Of a stretch of DNA of 64,000 bases, positions 45,760 through 59,059 are shown one piece after another. The translations under genes and the position numbers were made by a program. How positions within the stretch are numbered: position 1 is the first letter of the stretch; the number at the start of each line of letters is the position of its first letter. Source of the stretch: Trematomus loennbergii (taxonomy: Eukaryota; Chordata; Actinopteri; Perciformes; Nototheniidae); contig JAAOOA010000193.1 in assembly GCA_012861695.1 (NCBI GenBank), positions 712,771 through 776,770 on the forward strand, written 5' to 3'. The notes beneath the pieces are model-generated. The model was not told where the DNA came from, did not search any database, and saw nothing but the letters and a program-made list of their open reading frames with translations.

Positions 45760-47380
45760 ATACGTTTATTTATTATAGCACCTTTCACAGAAATAGATTT
45801 CACAAAGTGCTTCACAAGTATAAAGTTTAAATTAAGACAGAAACATGAATACAATAACCACATGAGGAATACATTTAAGGTTAACAAAACACAGACCACG
45901 TGGTGTCCTGCAAGGAACAAACATGATGACAGGACACACCACACACATTTCTTATAGAAATAAAAGCCAATGTAAAAAGATAGGTCTTCAGTAGTTTTTT
46001 AAAAGCTTCTACAGAGACTGCAGAGCGGATGTCTAAAGGAAGAGAGTTGCAGCTCCACTTGAAAGGCACGGTCACCTTTAGATTTGAAAGGAGACCGTGG
46101 GACAGCCAGTAGGCCCTGGTCCTAAGTGACCTACTGGCGATGTAGGGACGGAGAAGGTCACATATATATATACTCTGGTGCATTTCCATGCAGGGCTCTA
46201 TAGGTAATAACCAGAACCTTTAAATCAATTCTGAAACGGTCGGGAGCCGATGTAAGGATTTTAAAATGGGTGTTATGTGTGTCATCCTGCTGGACCTGGT
46301 TAACTGTCTTGCAGCAGCTTTCTGGACCATTTGTAGGCGGTTGAGAGTTGACTTGCGGAAACACGTGAAAATGGAGTTACAATAATCCAGCCGGGATGAT
46401 ATGAAAGCATGAATGATCATTTCAAGTTCCACTAATGACACAACAGACCTGTGCTTCGCAATATTTCTGAGATGGAAAAAGCATGTACGGGTAAATTATT
46501 TAATATGCTGATCAAAATGCATTGCCTGATCAAATGTCACACCAAGACGTAAATTAGACCGAACAGCTGAGGAAAGGGACCCTATACTCTTTGCAACCTT
46601 CGGAGCTATACTGTCTGACACAATGATAAGGACCTCTGTTTTGTCTGCATTAAGCTGCAAAAAGTTAATAGACATTCAGCTGGGATTATCAGGTTTAAAA
46701 GAGACATAGAGTTGAATATCATCAACGTAACAGTGGTAGGAAATATTACTAAGTCTGCTGATAACCTGACCTAAGGGAAGCACATATAACGACAATATAA
46801 CAGGACCCAAAACAGAACCTTGAGGCACACCACAGGTAAGAGCAGCAGTATCAGAAGTGAAAGGGCCTAAAGACACAGAGAAACTCCTATCTGAAAGGTA
46901 GGAGAACCATTTCAGGGCACTCCTTGAGACACCCACCTGCCCGAGCCTTTCTATCATTATTCTGTGATCCAGAGTCAAAAGCTGCGCTAAGGTCCAGCAG
47001 CACTAAAACGGAGCATTGATCTCTATCCGAAGACATCATTATGTTGTTGGAGACTCTAAGGAGAGCAGTTTCAGTGGAATGCTTCTGACAAAAACCTGAT
47101 TGGAACTTATCTAAAATCGTGTTAGCAGTAAAGACAGCAGTAAGCTGTTTGGCAACAACTTTCTCTAACACTTTTGAAATAAAAGGCAGCTTGGATATAG
47201 GCCTGTAGTTGTTGTGAACTTTTGGATCTAGGTTCGTTTTTTTCAGGAGAGGCTGAACTACTGCGTGTTTTAGTGAGCTGGGACACGACCACATTTCAGG
47301 GAATTTGCATGTGCCAAAACATATTTAAATGAAGAGACATCTACACCAACCTGACGAAATGTGAGCAGGGTTTACTGAAA
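45760..47380 (-). mobile_element. L2-a LINE, 3' half, before unit F
   Basis: Longest-open L2-a copy. On the minus strand, [17 protein letters not shown] through [18 protein letters not shown] and LDLSAAFD is read at 47294-46970. [25 protein letters not shown] and [11 protein letters not shown] are read at 46978-46676. The RLDYCNSIFTCF block lies near 46390 and the L2 3' tail at 45760-45785. Frameshifts separate these parts. Confidence 0.85.
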
Positions 47381-48126
47381 GAGCCGCATCAGCTAAAAGG
47401 CTTTCACATGTTCTTCTGGAAAAGAAAATCTGAATTTATTTATTTTTCTTAATCCTAAAAATGAATCAAATGCAAATATCTTTTTCAGACATGAATGAAT
47501 AGATATTTTATAATAAAAAAAAAAGATTGAGATTTTCACTTTTTTCCTCTTAACTCTTTTATTAACAAGAAAACCCCAACATTTTATTTTGTACAGACAT
47601 GTAAATGTGGCACTCATCTCACATCTTGAAAATAGAAACACAATTTATTACAAACTCAACCTGTTTGCTTTTCTTTGAATGTGTTTTATTTCCTTCTTCA
47701 AACTTTCATTATGCATTCAAAACATTGAACTTAGTCAAAAATAAAAGACCTTTAAAATAAAATAGGAGGTGCTTTCTCTCTCTCATGCTTACAAGAGAAA
47801 CAACAACATACAAATAAATCAATATCGATATTCAACAAATATTTAGAGCAAAGTTTACATTTCCATGCAGAGAAATATGAGTTGAGGTTAACAGAAATCC
47901 TCCTGAGCAGTGACAGCCTCCATGGCTAAACAGACACAGGAAGGAGCGCCGCCTAAAGAAACTCCAACATCTACAGAACAACTCATGAGAAGATGTTAAA
48001 GCACATCCCATAATGTTTGATTGACAGCTGATCTGGTGCAGTGAAGACATGAACAATCAGCTCTCAGCAACAAGATGGACACACAATGAGTTTAAGAAGT
48101 AGAAGAGTTCCTCAAATGACTTCAGG
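47381..48126 (-). other. TRIM copy F 3' flank / putative 3' UTR
   Basis: Same block; the 84-codon frame is altered by small indels near 48034 and 48072. Confidence 0.5.
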
Positions 48127-49773
48127 CTATTTCAGTTTACAAAACTCAGCTGTTCCATGATAAAGATAAACTCCAGCATGTAGCGGCTGAGTGAATGTGG
48201 TCTGGACTCTGTGGAGGAGAGTCATGGTTTCAGAGATGCTGTAGAAGGACAGAACACCTGCTCTGTGATCCAGGTACACTCCTACTCTGGAGGACTGAGG
48301 ACCTGAGACGGGAGTGCTGATACTGTTGTAACGAAATGAATATCTGTTTTGCCCACACTCTAAGGACCAAGATTTGTCATTGTTTCCAAATAAACATTCT
48401 TCCCCCCCCCTGCTCTGCGGATATTCTTGTATGCGACTGCTACATGAACTCTTACCCCTCTCCGCTCCACCTCCCAGTAACAACGTCCAGTCAGACTCTC
48501 TCTACTCAGGACCTGAGGCCATTCAGTGAATCTGTCTGTGTGACGAGAATAAGACTGATGTTGTTTCATGAATGTTGCTTTTCTGCTCCCCTCAGATAAT
48601 AACAGCCACATGTGTGCTGTGTTTGGATCCAGTGTGATTCCCTGTGAATATTTTAAGAACCCAGCTCTGGTGGTGGGCTCTGCAGCTGACAGTAAAACAT
48701 CCACTTCAGTCGGTGAGACGTTTGTCCATTCCTCTCTCAGGACGTCCTGTAGTTTGTCTCTGACTGCTGACAGGGCCGCCGTCACGTCCTCAAAGTAGCT
48801 CAGAGGACGGATGTTGATGCTGGATGAGTGTGTAGGTTCACTGAGGGCTGACAGTGAGGGGTAGCTGTGCAGAAACTGGTTGTGATCCTCTGTGTGAGAC
48901 AGCAGCTTCAGCTCAGCGTCTCCTCTTCAGCTCAGCCATCTCCTGCTCCAGCTTCTCCTGAAGCTCTTTGACTCGACTCACTTCACTCTTCTGCTGGGAT
49001 CTGACCTGCTGCTTCACATCAGAGCTTCTTTTCTCATGAGACGGATCAGCTCAGTGAACATCTTCTCACTGTCCTCACTGCTTTATCAGCAGAGCCATTG
49101 ACGGCCTCCACCTCCTGCTGAAGCAGCTTCACCTCCTTCTCTCTGTCCTGGATTCTCTGCTGGATGTTTTGTCGACTCCCCTCCAGCTCTCTCTGCCTCT
49201 CAGTCCTCTCTGCTGCAGCTGACACTGTGTCGTGGCCTTTATGTTCGTCCACAGAGCAGAGATAACAGATACACTGCTGATCAGTGCGGCAGAACATCTT
49301 CATCACCTCGTCGTGACGAGAGCAGATGTTCTCCTGGAGCTTCTTGGAGGGCTCCACCAGCTTGTGTTTTTTAAACGTAGCTGCGTCATAATGAGGCTGG
49401 AGGTGTTTGTCACAATAAGAGGCCAGACACTGCAGACAGGACTTACAGGCTCTCAGTTTTCTCCCAGTGCAGACATCACAGGCCACATCTTCAGCTCCAG
49501 CATAGCAGTGATCAGCAGGAGCAGCTTGGAGTCCAGTCTTCTTCAGCTCCTCCACTAAATCTGCTAACATGGGTTTTTCAGCAGGACAGGCCTCGGTGTG
49601 AAGCTCTTTCTACATTGAGGGCAGCTGTAGACTAGCTCTCCATCCCAGTGGTGTTTGATACAGTCCATGCAGTAGCTGTGTCCACAGGGAATAGTGACCG
49701 GATCCTTCAGTAGATCCAGACAGATGGAACAAGAGATGGTTTCCCGGTCCAGCTGAACTCCTCCCTGTGCCAT
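48127..49773 (-). pseudogene. TRIM16-like / finTRIM-like gene, copy F (alpha type, frameshifted)
   Basis: RING open from 49773 to about 49575. A missing T near 49572 (AACATGGGTTTTTC) precedes the B-box and first coiled-coil block, which is open from 49570 to about 49077 (GREKEV-type heptads, [13 protein letters not shown]). CC to C at about 49076, a lost C at about 49035 and a 2-bp loss near 48920 break the coiled coil. PRY and the first SPRY strands are open from 48785 to about 48430, and SPRY continues in another frame to the TAG at 48127. It is nearly identical to copy A and shares its CTCATGAG indel, so at least that indel is older than the duplication or was spread by conversion. Confidence 0.86.
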
Positions 49774-50262
49774 CTCACCTCTCAGTGATAGTTACGGACT
49801 GCAGACAGAAGGTAAAATATCCACTTTCTCTGAACAGAAACAATCTCTGACGGACGACAAATCTCCTGTCCTCCTGCTTTTGCTCACTCAATGCAGAGAA
49901 TGAGGAAACAGCTTTCTCATTTAACATGTTGCTTGTTACTTGCTGCCAACCTTTGAAGGGGAGGGAACATTCAAATCCTTGATAGGGTGTAGCTCACTGT
50001 GTTTAGGAGCAGGAAGCAAGGCGAACGGGTTTAGGCAGGGTGTGTTATCTGTCATTAACAAGCTGCAATAAGAGTATTTAGACATAAAGCTATACATATC
50101 ATCAATTTTCTTCAGATCTCCAAGTAAAGTTAATGTTCTTTCCTAAAAATAATAAAATCAATGTGTGCTGTTTATTTTATTACCATGTGCTTGCCTCTTT
50201 ATTTAAAACCTGTTGACATTTGGGGGTAAATTCCTTAATGTAACTATAGACTCTAGACTCTG
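49774..50262. other. TRIM copy F 5' flank
   Basis: Alpha-type upstream block, nearly identical to copies A and C. No gene is seen. Confidence 0.4.
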
Positions 50263-51294
50263 GAAAGAGTAGTCGCCGGCCAACTCCATCTGCACATGTC
50301 CAGCAATGAGCTCTATGAGCCCCTCCAATCCGGCTTCAGACTTGATCACAGCACGGAGACCGCCCTCATCAAGATCATCAACGATCTCCTCATTGCTGCT
50401 GACTCTGGCCGCCTCAGCATCCTCATCCTCCTGGACCTCTCTGCAGCGTCCATCTCCCACACCATCCTCCTCAACCGCCTATCTGACCTCCTCGGTGTCA
50501 CTGGCACCGCCCTCTCCTGGCTCACATCCTACCTCCACAACAGGGAACAGTTTGTTACCATCAATGGCTCGAATTCCCCCCCAGCCCCAGTCAATCATGG
50601 TGTCCCCCAAGGCTCTGTGCTTGCCCCCCTCCTGTTCACCATTTACATGCTCCCCCTTGGCCAGATCATCCGCCATCACAGACTCAACTTCCACTGCTAT
50701 GCTGATGATACCCAAATCTATCTCAGCTCTACTCCATCCTCCCAGCTCCCCCCTCAATCCCTTGTCAACTGCCTGCACGAAATAAAAACCTGGATGTCAT
50801 CAAATTTCCTCAAGCTTAACAGCAAGAAAACAGAGATCATGATTGTGGCACCCAAGGCGCTGCCCGGAAGGTTGGTGACTTCAGCCTCGAGGTTGACGGC
50901 TGCTCCATCTCCCCATCTCCTGAAGTCTGCAACCTGGGTGTCATCTTTGACTCCACCCTTTCCTTCCATTCCCACGTCAAGTCCGTCACCAAATCAGCTT
51001 CTTTCCAGCCAAAGAACATTGCCAGACTCCGACCGTCACTCTCGGAGTCTGTTGCTGAAAACCCTAGTAGTACATGCATTTGTCACCTCCCGCTTGGACT
51101 ATTGCAATGGTGTCCTGGACAGGCTCCAGTATGCACATCACTCCCACCCTCATCCACCTCCACTGGCTGCCGGTCAAGTCCCGCATTTCCTACAAAAATC
51201 CTCCTCCTCACCTACAAGTCCCTCCATGCCCATGCCCCCCACTACTTATCGGACCTCCTCCGCCCTCATGCCCCACCCAGGAACCTGCAGAACC
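50263..51294 (+). mobile_element. L2-b LINE RT fragment, unit F (longest open frame)
   Basis: The frame from 50296 stays open for 390 codons to 51468, running through the RT blocks and then out of frame into the fused TRIM fragment. It shows [43 protein letters not shown] and [14 protein letters not shown]. The catalytic motif A is deleted ([10 protein letters not shown]), so the enzyme would be inactive despite the open frame. ORF1 and endonuclease are absent. Confidence 0.87.
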
Positions 51295-51390
51295 TCCTTC
51301 TCTCTGTCCTGGATTCTCTGCTGGATGTTTTGTCGACTCCCCTCCAGCTCTCTCTGCCTCTCAGTCCTTTCTGCTGCAGCTGACACTGTG
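51295..51390 (-). pseudogene. TRIM coiled-coil fragment fused to L2-b, unit F
   Basis: The same LINE/TRIM junction as in units C and E, ending after GCAGCTGACACTGTG. Confidence 0.8.
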
Positions 51391-51880
51391 GCTGCATCTC
51401 ACTTCTCTTATTTTTCATTTCCTCGCTCCTCGGTATCACCGGAAGTTGATTTGTCGGCGCCATATTGAGTAGCGTCCCAGTGCCCTTATGTGTATATACA
51501 CTGTGTTTTGTTTCAATTCATGTATCATCTAGTTAAAAATATGTGATATATCTGAACAACAAAGTGGACAATCCAATGAATGTTAATCTAACTGGGTTTT
51601 GATAGATAACATATCTATTTTTCTTCTCTCAATAATTTCCATTCTATTGTGCACTCTAATCAATATGAATCAAACTATTGTTCGTTTATACATTTTAAGA
51701 ATGGCGTTTATCTTTTTTGATTATGAGTTCTTATTTTATTTTATTTATTTGGGTCTACAACAGATGATACACATGTTTATGTCAGTAAATGTGTACTAAC
51801 AGAGGCGGGGGTGTTGCTAGGGCTGCTGTCAGACGATCACCGGTGCGGAGTCATCACAAACGGACGTCGCTTCACGTGTA
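51391..51880. other. Type 1 spacer, 5' part, copy F
   Basis: Counterpart of 23007-23493; no coding similarity. Confidence 0.35.
51437..51467 (-). promoter_or_regulatory. ETS + YY1 motif pair upstream of TRIM copy F
   Basis: CACCGGAAGTTG at 51437-51448, followed by CGGCGCCATATTG, about 1.66 kb upstream of the copy F start codon. Function is inferred. Confidence 0.3.
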
Positions 51881-53448
51881 TGGGCTCAGAACAGTCTCAT
51901 AATACACACATGCACACAGAAGGATTCACACTTGTATTTCATGATCCGCAAAAGGATTCACACTTGTATTTCCGGATCCACACTTGTGTTTTTCAATGCA
52001 CACACAAATGTGTTCCGTTTCATATTCATGTAAATAAAATCCAAATACAGAAAAAAGTTTTACATATGTATTTTTGATCCTCACATATTTGTTTTCCGTT
52101 TAAAACCGCTGCACCTACAAACACAACCCTTTCTGTGCATGGATCGCTGTGCATTCGTGTGTGGGTTTTTGAGACTCCCCTGACGGTGACCCGATTCGTA
52201 CTTGTAATTTGTTCTATCTATAGCCAATCAGATGTCTCCTTCATTCTAAGCCAATCACATGAGCGCGTCCCCACGAGGGTATGATTTATTGCGTTCATGA
52301 CACTTACGCATTTTGCGCTGTCCGGAGCAGGGTTTCCGCGGACAGAATTTATTTTACAAATTTGAAACTTACCGGTCATGTTTCAATAATAAGAAGAAGA
52401 AGAATTGTGTAGCAGAGTTTCCGTTAGCAGGTAATTACCGGACTATGACCGGATATGGCTAATAACACGGGAGTAAGGATCATCTCTTTTCCTCTCTCCC
52501 TCCCTCTCTCCTGACAGCCCGTCAGTTTCTCATGCAGCTCGCTAAAACTTCACTCGCGTTTATGTCCATATCGATCAGATCCAGCTCTCCTGTTCGGCCT
52601 TTATAGAGAGCACCGATCAAACTATTAGGAGTGAATATCGGCCGATAATGACCGGCGGGGCTCCCCCCGTTGACAGTTCACTGTCTAGCTCTGGCTTCGT
52701 AGTGCACTGATCGATTAGGCTAAGCTAACCTGTAGCTGCTCCCTCCACACTCACAACAACTTCATACAGACATAAATAAAGCAGCTGTATTCGCCATACA
52801 GGAAACACACATTTAAAACGGTTTTGCCTGCCGTTTTTATGTACACAAGCATTCATTAATGGTTCGGAAAGTGGCACTGTACCTTAATAATATAAAGGCT
52901 TGTATTTGCGTGCATTTCCTGCTCGGAAAGTGGCAATGTACTGAGAGTGGAAGTGTCCTGAGATTAGCGCCTGCAGGCAGGCTCCATGGACCTGTCAGCT
53001 CCGGACAGCGCAAAATGCGTACATGAAGCGCTACGTCATGAACGCAAGAAATCTACCCTCGTGGGGGCGCGCTCATGTGATTGGCTTAGAATTGAGGAGA
53101 CATCTGATTGGCTATAGATAGAAAAAATTACAAGTACGAATCGGGTGACCGTCAGGGGAGTCTCAAAAAACCCACACACGAATGCACAGCGATCCATGCA
53201 CAGAAAGCGGTTTGTGTTTGTAGGTGCAGCGGTTTTAAACAAATATGTGAGGATCAAAAATACATATGTAAAACTTTTTTCTGTATTTGGATTTTATTTA
53301 CATGTATATGAAACGGAACACATTTGTGTGTGCATTGAAAACACAAGTGTGGATCCGGAAATACAAGTGTGAATCCTTTTGCGGATCATGAAATACAAGT
53401 GTGAATCCTTCTGTGTGCATGTGTGTATTATGAGACTGTTCTGAGCCA
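51881..53448. mobile_element. Foldback element FB1, spacer F
   Basis: Full-length copy. It shares the right-arm form and the adjoining ACGGACGTCGC flank with spacer C. The right terminus is slightly decayed (CTGAGCCATC). Confidence 0.75.
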
Positions 53449-53590
53449 TCAAAAAGTCTTACTTCACAGTTTACGGCAAAACATTTCTTTTTTTTACTTG
53501 CAAAATTATCTTTTAAATTGACAAACATCATATGTGTAATTCGTGGCACAATTCAAACGGGATCGATTTCTCTCGCCATTGACTTAAATA

Positions 53591-53752
53591 CAGGGGCGGA
53601 CTGGGACTAAAAATCAGCCCGAGAAACTCGACCGGCCGACCGACCCTCGGTACCGCTAGTCAATTGTCAACGAGGGGGGGGGGTTCTAGTGAATTGTCCG
53701 ACCGGCCCACTTCGGTACCGGCCCGGTATTCCCAATGGCCAGTCCGCCCCTG
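53591..53752. mobile_element. hAT-type MITE, spacer F
   Basis: Same element and site, with CTTAAATA / CTTCAATA flanks. Confidence 0.85.
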
Positions 53753-54165
53753 CTTCAATACATAATTTTTCCGAAATAAGGTCCCATGGAGGTCCACCAG
53801 AAAGGGAGGGACTTCGCCCTTAGCCTTATTGTTTTTGCAAAGCATATCTGTTGGGTCTCTGCTCTGATTAGCTAGTAAACTGATCTTTGTTTTGACAATG
53901 TGACGTCATTGTGTGTGTTATGGCCACAGAGAAATGGACGTGTGTTGCAATAATTGGACAGAATGAACGGCTGTAGTTAGCCACCTGTTGGAGTTGTTGG
54001 AGAAATACTGTTGTATTACTGCGTTTACTGTTGTAAATGCCATTAAGATCCTTTAAAGATTTCTCCTCTGATAGTCGACACAGGAAAAACACAGACAGAG
54101 AGTACAGCATTGTCATGGCAAACATCGTGTCTTCGTTTTTCATTCAGGACGGTCATCATTTAGAT
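53753..54165 (+). other. Type 1 spacer sequence, copy F
   Basis: Counterpart of 6709-7116. A plus-strand frame from 54037 begins MPLRSFKDFSSDSRHRKN and runs into the hAT. The family is not recognised. Confidence 0.35.
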
Positions 54166-54755
54166 CACATGTGTCAAACTCAAGGCCCGGGGGCCAAATC
54201 AGGCCCTTGGTGGATTTAATTTGGCCCGCAGGATAATTCTTAATTACTATTAGATCTGGCCCGCCGGTATATTGCACGCACACCTTCACTCAATCCTGAG
54301 GATCTCCTCTGCTCAGAGCTTGACCCCAAACATTGATGAACTTGCACCCAAGATGAGATGCCAAGTATCTGGCTTGAACTAGCATCACAGAGCAGCAACT
54401 GAGTTTCAATGGATGTTTCCTTCTGCACTTTCTTTCTTGAGACAACAGGGCATGTTTGGTTTTTTCTTTGAGGGAAATAGTTTTTTTGAAGCTGTTGTTG
54501 GCCTGTGGGAAAATGTAATCATAAGAAATGACTCCGGAAAAGCTGCAGATAGAGCCATGAGAAATGAATGTAACTGATTATTTAATGTTTAATGTTATTT
54601 TATAGGCAACAATTTAAGCTTTGTTAGTTCCAGGTTTAATATGTGCAATGAGTTCATTTCAATAAGTTTTGTAATAAACATTGAACCAGTCCGGCCCTCG
54701 ACTAGTAGCGATTTATTTATTTCGGCCCACTGTGTATTTGAGTTTGACACCCCTG
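54166..54755. mobile_element. hAT element (~590 bp), spacer F
   Basis: Flanks ATTTAGAT (54158-54165) and ATTTAGAG (54756-54763). More diverged from the A/E copies than those are from each other; for example it has a CCGGAAAAG insertion near 54534. Confidence 0.85.
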
Positions 54756-54973
54756 ATTTAGAGCCTCCACATCCTCAAAGTTCAATAAAAGATGCTGTTG
54801 GAGGTCTTTCTGATGGAGATCCAGCACAAATGAATATTTTCTCTGTACATTTTAGAGGATTAGTGTGATTCCAACAGAGAAAGGATACTGCCGCACTGGC
54901 GTCTTTTTCTATAGAAAAGGGCGCTCAAATATATTAAAACATATGTACGTTGGATGTTTACGTTTATTTTAGA

Positions 54974-56032
54974 TACGTTTATTTATTATAGCACCTTTCA
55001 CAGAAATAGATTTCAAGTGCTTCACAAGTAAAAAGTTTAAATTAAGACAGAAACATGAATACAATAACCACATGAGGTATACATTTAAGGTTAACGTAAA
55101 AACAAAACACAGACCACGTGGTGTCTTGCAAGGAACAAACATAATGACAGGACACACCACACACATTTCAAATAGAAATAAAAGCCAATGTAAAAAGATA
55201 GGTCTTCAGTAGTTTTTTAAAAGCTTCTACAGAGACTGCAGAGCGGATGTCTATAGGAAGAGAGTTGGAGCTCCACTTGAAAGGCACGGTCACCTTTAGT
55301 TTTTAAAGGAGACCGTGGGACAGCCAGTAGGCCCTGGTCCTAAGTGACCTACTGGCGATGTAGGGACGGAGAAGGTCACATATCTATATACTCTGGTGCA
55401 TTTCCATGCAGGGCTCTATAGGTAATAACCAGAACCTTAAAATCAATTCTGAAACCGGTCGGGAGCCGATGTAAGGATTTAAAAATGGGTGTTATGTGTG
55501 TCATCCTGCTGGACCTGATTAACTGTCTTGCAGCAGCTTTCTGGACCATTTGTAGGCGGTTGAGAGTTGACTTGCGGAAACACGTGAAAATGGAGTTACA
55601 ATAATCCAGCCGGGATGATATGAAAGCATGAATGATCATTTCAAGTTCCACTAATGACACAACAGACCTGAGCTTCACAATATTTCTGAGATGGAAAAAG
55701 CATGTACGGGTAAATTATTTAATATGCTGATCAAAATGCATTGCCTGATAAAATGTCTCACCAAGACGTAAATTAGACCGAACAGCTGAGGAAAGGGACC
55801 CTATACTCTTTGCAACCTTCGGAGCTATACTGTCTGACACAATGATAAGTACCTCTGTTTTGTCTGCATTAAGCTGCAAAAAGTTATTAGACATCCAGCC
55901 GGGATTATCAGGTTTAAAAGAGACATAGAGTTGAATATCATCAACGTAACAGTGGTAGGAAATATGACTAAATCTGCTGATAACCTGACCTAAGGGAAGC
56001 ATATATAAGGACAATATAATAGGACCCAAAAC
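54974..56032 (-). mobile_element. L2-a LINE before unit G, 3' portion
   Basis: 3' tail at about 54974, RLDYCNSIFTCF block near 55610, and motif C ([11 protein letters not shown]) near 55930. It is interrupted after CCCAAAAC (56025-56032) by a foldback element and resumes at 59060. Confidence 0.85.
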
Positions 56033-59000
56033 CAACCCGGTATCACGGCAAGACGTGAACATGTGACGATCTACCATGCTGGGAGACGTGAATATGTCAC
56101 GGTTTCGTCCCTTCAAACGTGACAGTTACACGGTATTGTTAACATGGCCCAACCAGTGGAGAAATACCCGGAAGTGCCTAGCAAATGGGCCGCGCCTATT
56201 GGTCGGTTTTTATTGTCAAAATTAGATGTTTTTAATTTATTTTGTAATCGTCACACTCGATTTCGCCAATGTTCTTGTTGCCCTAGCTGGTCGACACCTC
56301 TTTTAGCAGAAACAAAGGCTACATTAATGTATTAAATCGATGTTAATCCATGTGTGTGGAGGTGAGGATGTGGAATTAACGGACGTGACGTGTGATTGCG
56401 TTGCCAGGCAACGCAATTTACAAACTCTTCAACTACAACCCGAATTATATTTTAAAACATTTTAAAATGCCTCACGAAGGCCTCACGAAATACTGTAAAT
56501 TAAAATGTAAATGTGAAGGAATGTGTGTAATGTGGTGAATGACATTATTCACCCACGGATCTATGGGTTGGGGGTATTGTTGCGCACGGACATTTTAGTT
56601 AACCGGACTCCTGTTCATGTGAAATCCGAAAACATTTAAAAAAAATAAAATACTTTATTCCGAGTTTGCTTGCTTTTCTCTTTGGAGGTCATCACATAAC
56701 GGCATTGTAATACACGGTTTGGCTGCATTAAATATGACATATCTGCCGTAGTTCTGTATTTATAGAGCCCTGATGAGAAGACTTCTGGACAAACAGGAAG
56801 CACTGCCGCCAAAACTGAAAACGTGACGTGGATCATAAATATATCAGCAATTAAACATCTTACATTTCTTTTCACACAATACGTCTCCTTGCAGTATCAA
56901 TACTAATTCGGTTGACTTTTATATTTGATCCAATTGGTAGATAGGTTATATTTACACCATAACGGTGGACAGCTGATATAAAAGGACTTGTCGTTTTTAA
57001 AGATATTACTGATTTTCTTTGAATATAAGAATGTAAATACTGAGTTGAGAGAATAGTCAGGGGATTTGGGTGATGGGAGACACATCTATGGATTCAGAAT
57101 TGCAATAGCTTACTGTTAAATGACGGATATACCTTTCTGTCTGTGATGTTTTACAAATCAGATATTAGAAGTAAAACATGTGAAATAATATAGCAATATC
57201 CTGTACAATTATGTGAAAACATGAATAAAACTACACATCTTCAGATGTTATACATACACAAGTGTCCTACACTCATAATACAAAGTTATTATGGCTGTGT
57301 GTACCTTGTGTGCAACACCTAGTGGTTAAAGCACGTTATTGAATTAGTTGTGTATATGTCAATGAACCTTAGAAAATCTTGAAATCTTGAAAGGGATATG
57401 CAAAATAGCCATTATATACAGTCTTTAATTAACTATTAGTAGAGAATAACGAGTAATGAATATACTTTATAGGGATCTGCAGATAAATGTTTAGTCTTCT
57501 CAAGCAGCAACTATCAAATATCTCTCCTTATTGTTGGCACTTGACAATCACCTTTCCCTGAATTTTACTCAGGTGTAACTAAAGCCTGATTTAAGGGTTG
57601 TTTATATTTCACATCATTAATCAGAATCTGCAAAGTAACTAAAATAAATGTAGTGGAGTAAAAATACCAGGTTAACCTCTGAATTGTAGTGGAGTAGAAT
57701 TGCTGTTTTGTTTAGTAATGGATATTGAATATGGAATAAAGGTTTTGACAAGACCTGGTGTAACAATAATCAAAAAGGACATTAAAAGAGCTCCAGATGT
57801 TAATGATCTAAACAAAACAGCACACCTGAAATGTATATTTAAATACTTTATTAAGGGCAGTGAATTAGTTTTTTCTGTATGTTTTTCAAATCAGTGTTAT
57901 CCAGTAAGTGTCATAGACAGTGTTACATTGCTATTATTATCCTTAAAATATATGTAAAACAAAACCACTTATGATTTTTTTTATTTGAGTGGTTTACTAA
58001 TGACAGTTAATTCTGTTTTTGCTATTGATGGTTTCATTTTTGTGAAAAATAATAAAATAATAAAATGCAATAACGTGCTTTAACCAGTAGGTGTCCCTTT
58101 CTATCAGCTGTGCACCGTTATGGTGTAATATAACCTATCTACCAATTGGATCAAATATAAAAGTCAACCGAATTAGTATTGATACTGCAAGGAGACGTAT
58201 TGCGTGAAAAGAAATGTAAGATGTTGTTTAGTTGCTGATATATTATGATCCACGTCACGTTTTCAGTTTTGGCGGCAGTGCTTCCTGTTTGTCCAGAAGT
58301 CTTCTCATCAGGGCTCTATAAATACAGAACTACGGCAGATATGTCATATTTAATGCAGCCGAACCGTGTATTACAATGCCGTTATGTGATGACCTCCAAA
58401 GAGAAAAGCAAGCAAACCCGGAATAAAGTATTTTATTTTTTTTAAATGTTTTCGGATTTCACATGAACAGGAGTCCGGTTAAATAAAATGTCCGTGCGGA
58501 ACAATACCCCCAATCCATAGATCCGTGGGTGAATAATGTCATTCACCACATTACACACATTCCTTCACATTTACATTTTAATTTACATTAAAGTATTTCG
58601 TGAGGCCTTCGTGAGGCATTTTAAAATGTTTTAAAATATAATTCGGGTTGTAGTTGAAGAGTTTGTAAATTGCGTTGCCTGGCAACGCAATCGCACAACG
58701 TCACGTCCGTTAATTCCACATCCTCACCTCCACACACATGGATTAACATCGATTTAATACATTAATGTAGCCTTTGTTTCTGCTAAAAGAGGTGTCGACC
58801 AGCTAGGGCAACAAGAACATTGGCGAAATTGAGTGTGACGATTACAAAATAAATTAAAAACATCTAATTTTGACAATAAAAACCGACCAATAGGCACGGT
58901 AGACCATTTGCTAGGCACTTCCGGGTATTTCTCCACTGGTTGGGCCATGTTAACAATACCGTGTAACTGTCACGTTTGAAGGGACGAAACCGTGACATAT

Positions 59001-59059
59001 TCACGTCTCCCAGCATGGTAGATCGTCACATGTTCACGTCTTGCCGTGATACCGGGTTG
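56033..59059. mobile_element. Foldback element FB2 (3.0 kb, long TIRs, 8-bp duplication)
   Basis: 3,027 bp starting CAACCCGGTATCACGG and ending in its exact inverse. It is flanked by CCCAAAAC on both sides (56025-56032 and 59060-59067). The left arm is 56033 to about 56985 and the right arm about 58068 to 59059, nearly identical to each other. The left arm carries about 327 extra bp (56986-57312), after which pairing resumes at 57313-57341 with 58068-58094. The 57700-57957 open frame (85 codons) has no recognisable domain. The 8-bp duplication allows hAT, P or Merlin (or Mutator-like); the termini fit none of these clearly. Non-autonomous. Confidence 0.85.

Noticed and set aside
50479..50778. 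Minus-strand frames opposite L2-b (also 3762, 12672, 21822, 62455)
   Set aside because: Antisense shadows of the RT; the plus strand shows all the RT motifs.
50296..51468. 390-codon plus-strand open frame as a host gene
   Set aside because: It is a 5'-truncated LINE RT lacking catalytic motif A, running out of frame into a TRIM-derived fragment.
56144..56335. 63-codon frame conserved in both FB2 arms (mirror at 58754-58948)
   Set aside because: Conserved only because the arms are inverted duplicates; no known domain.
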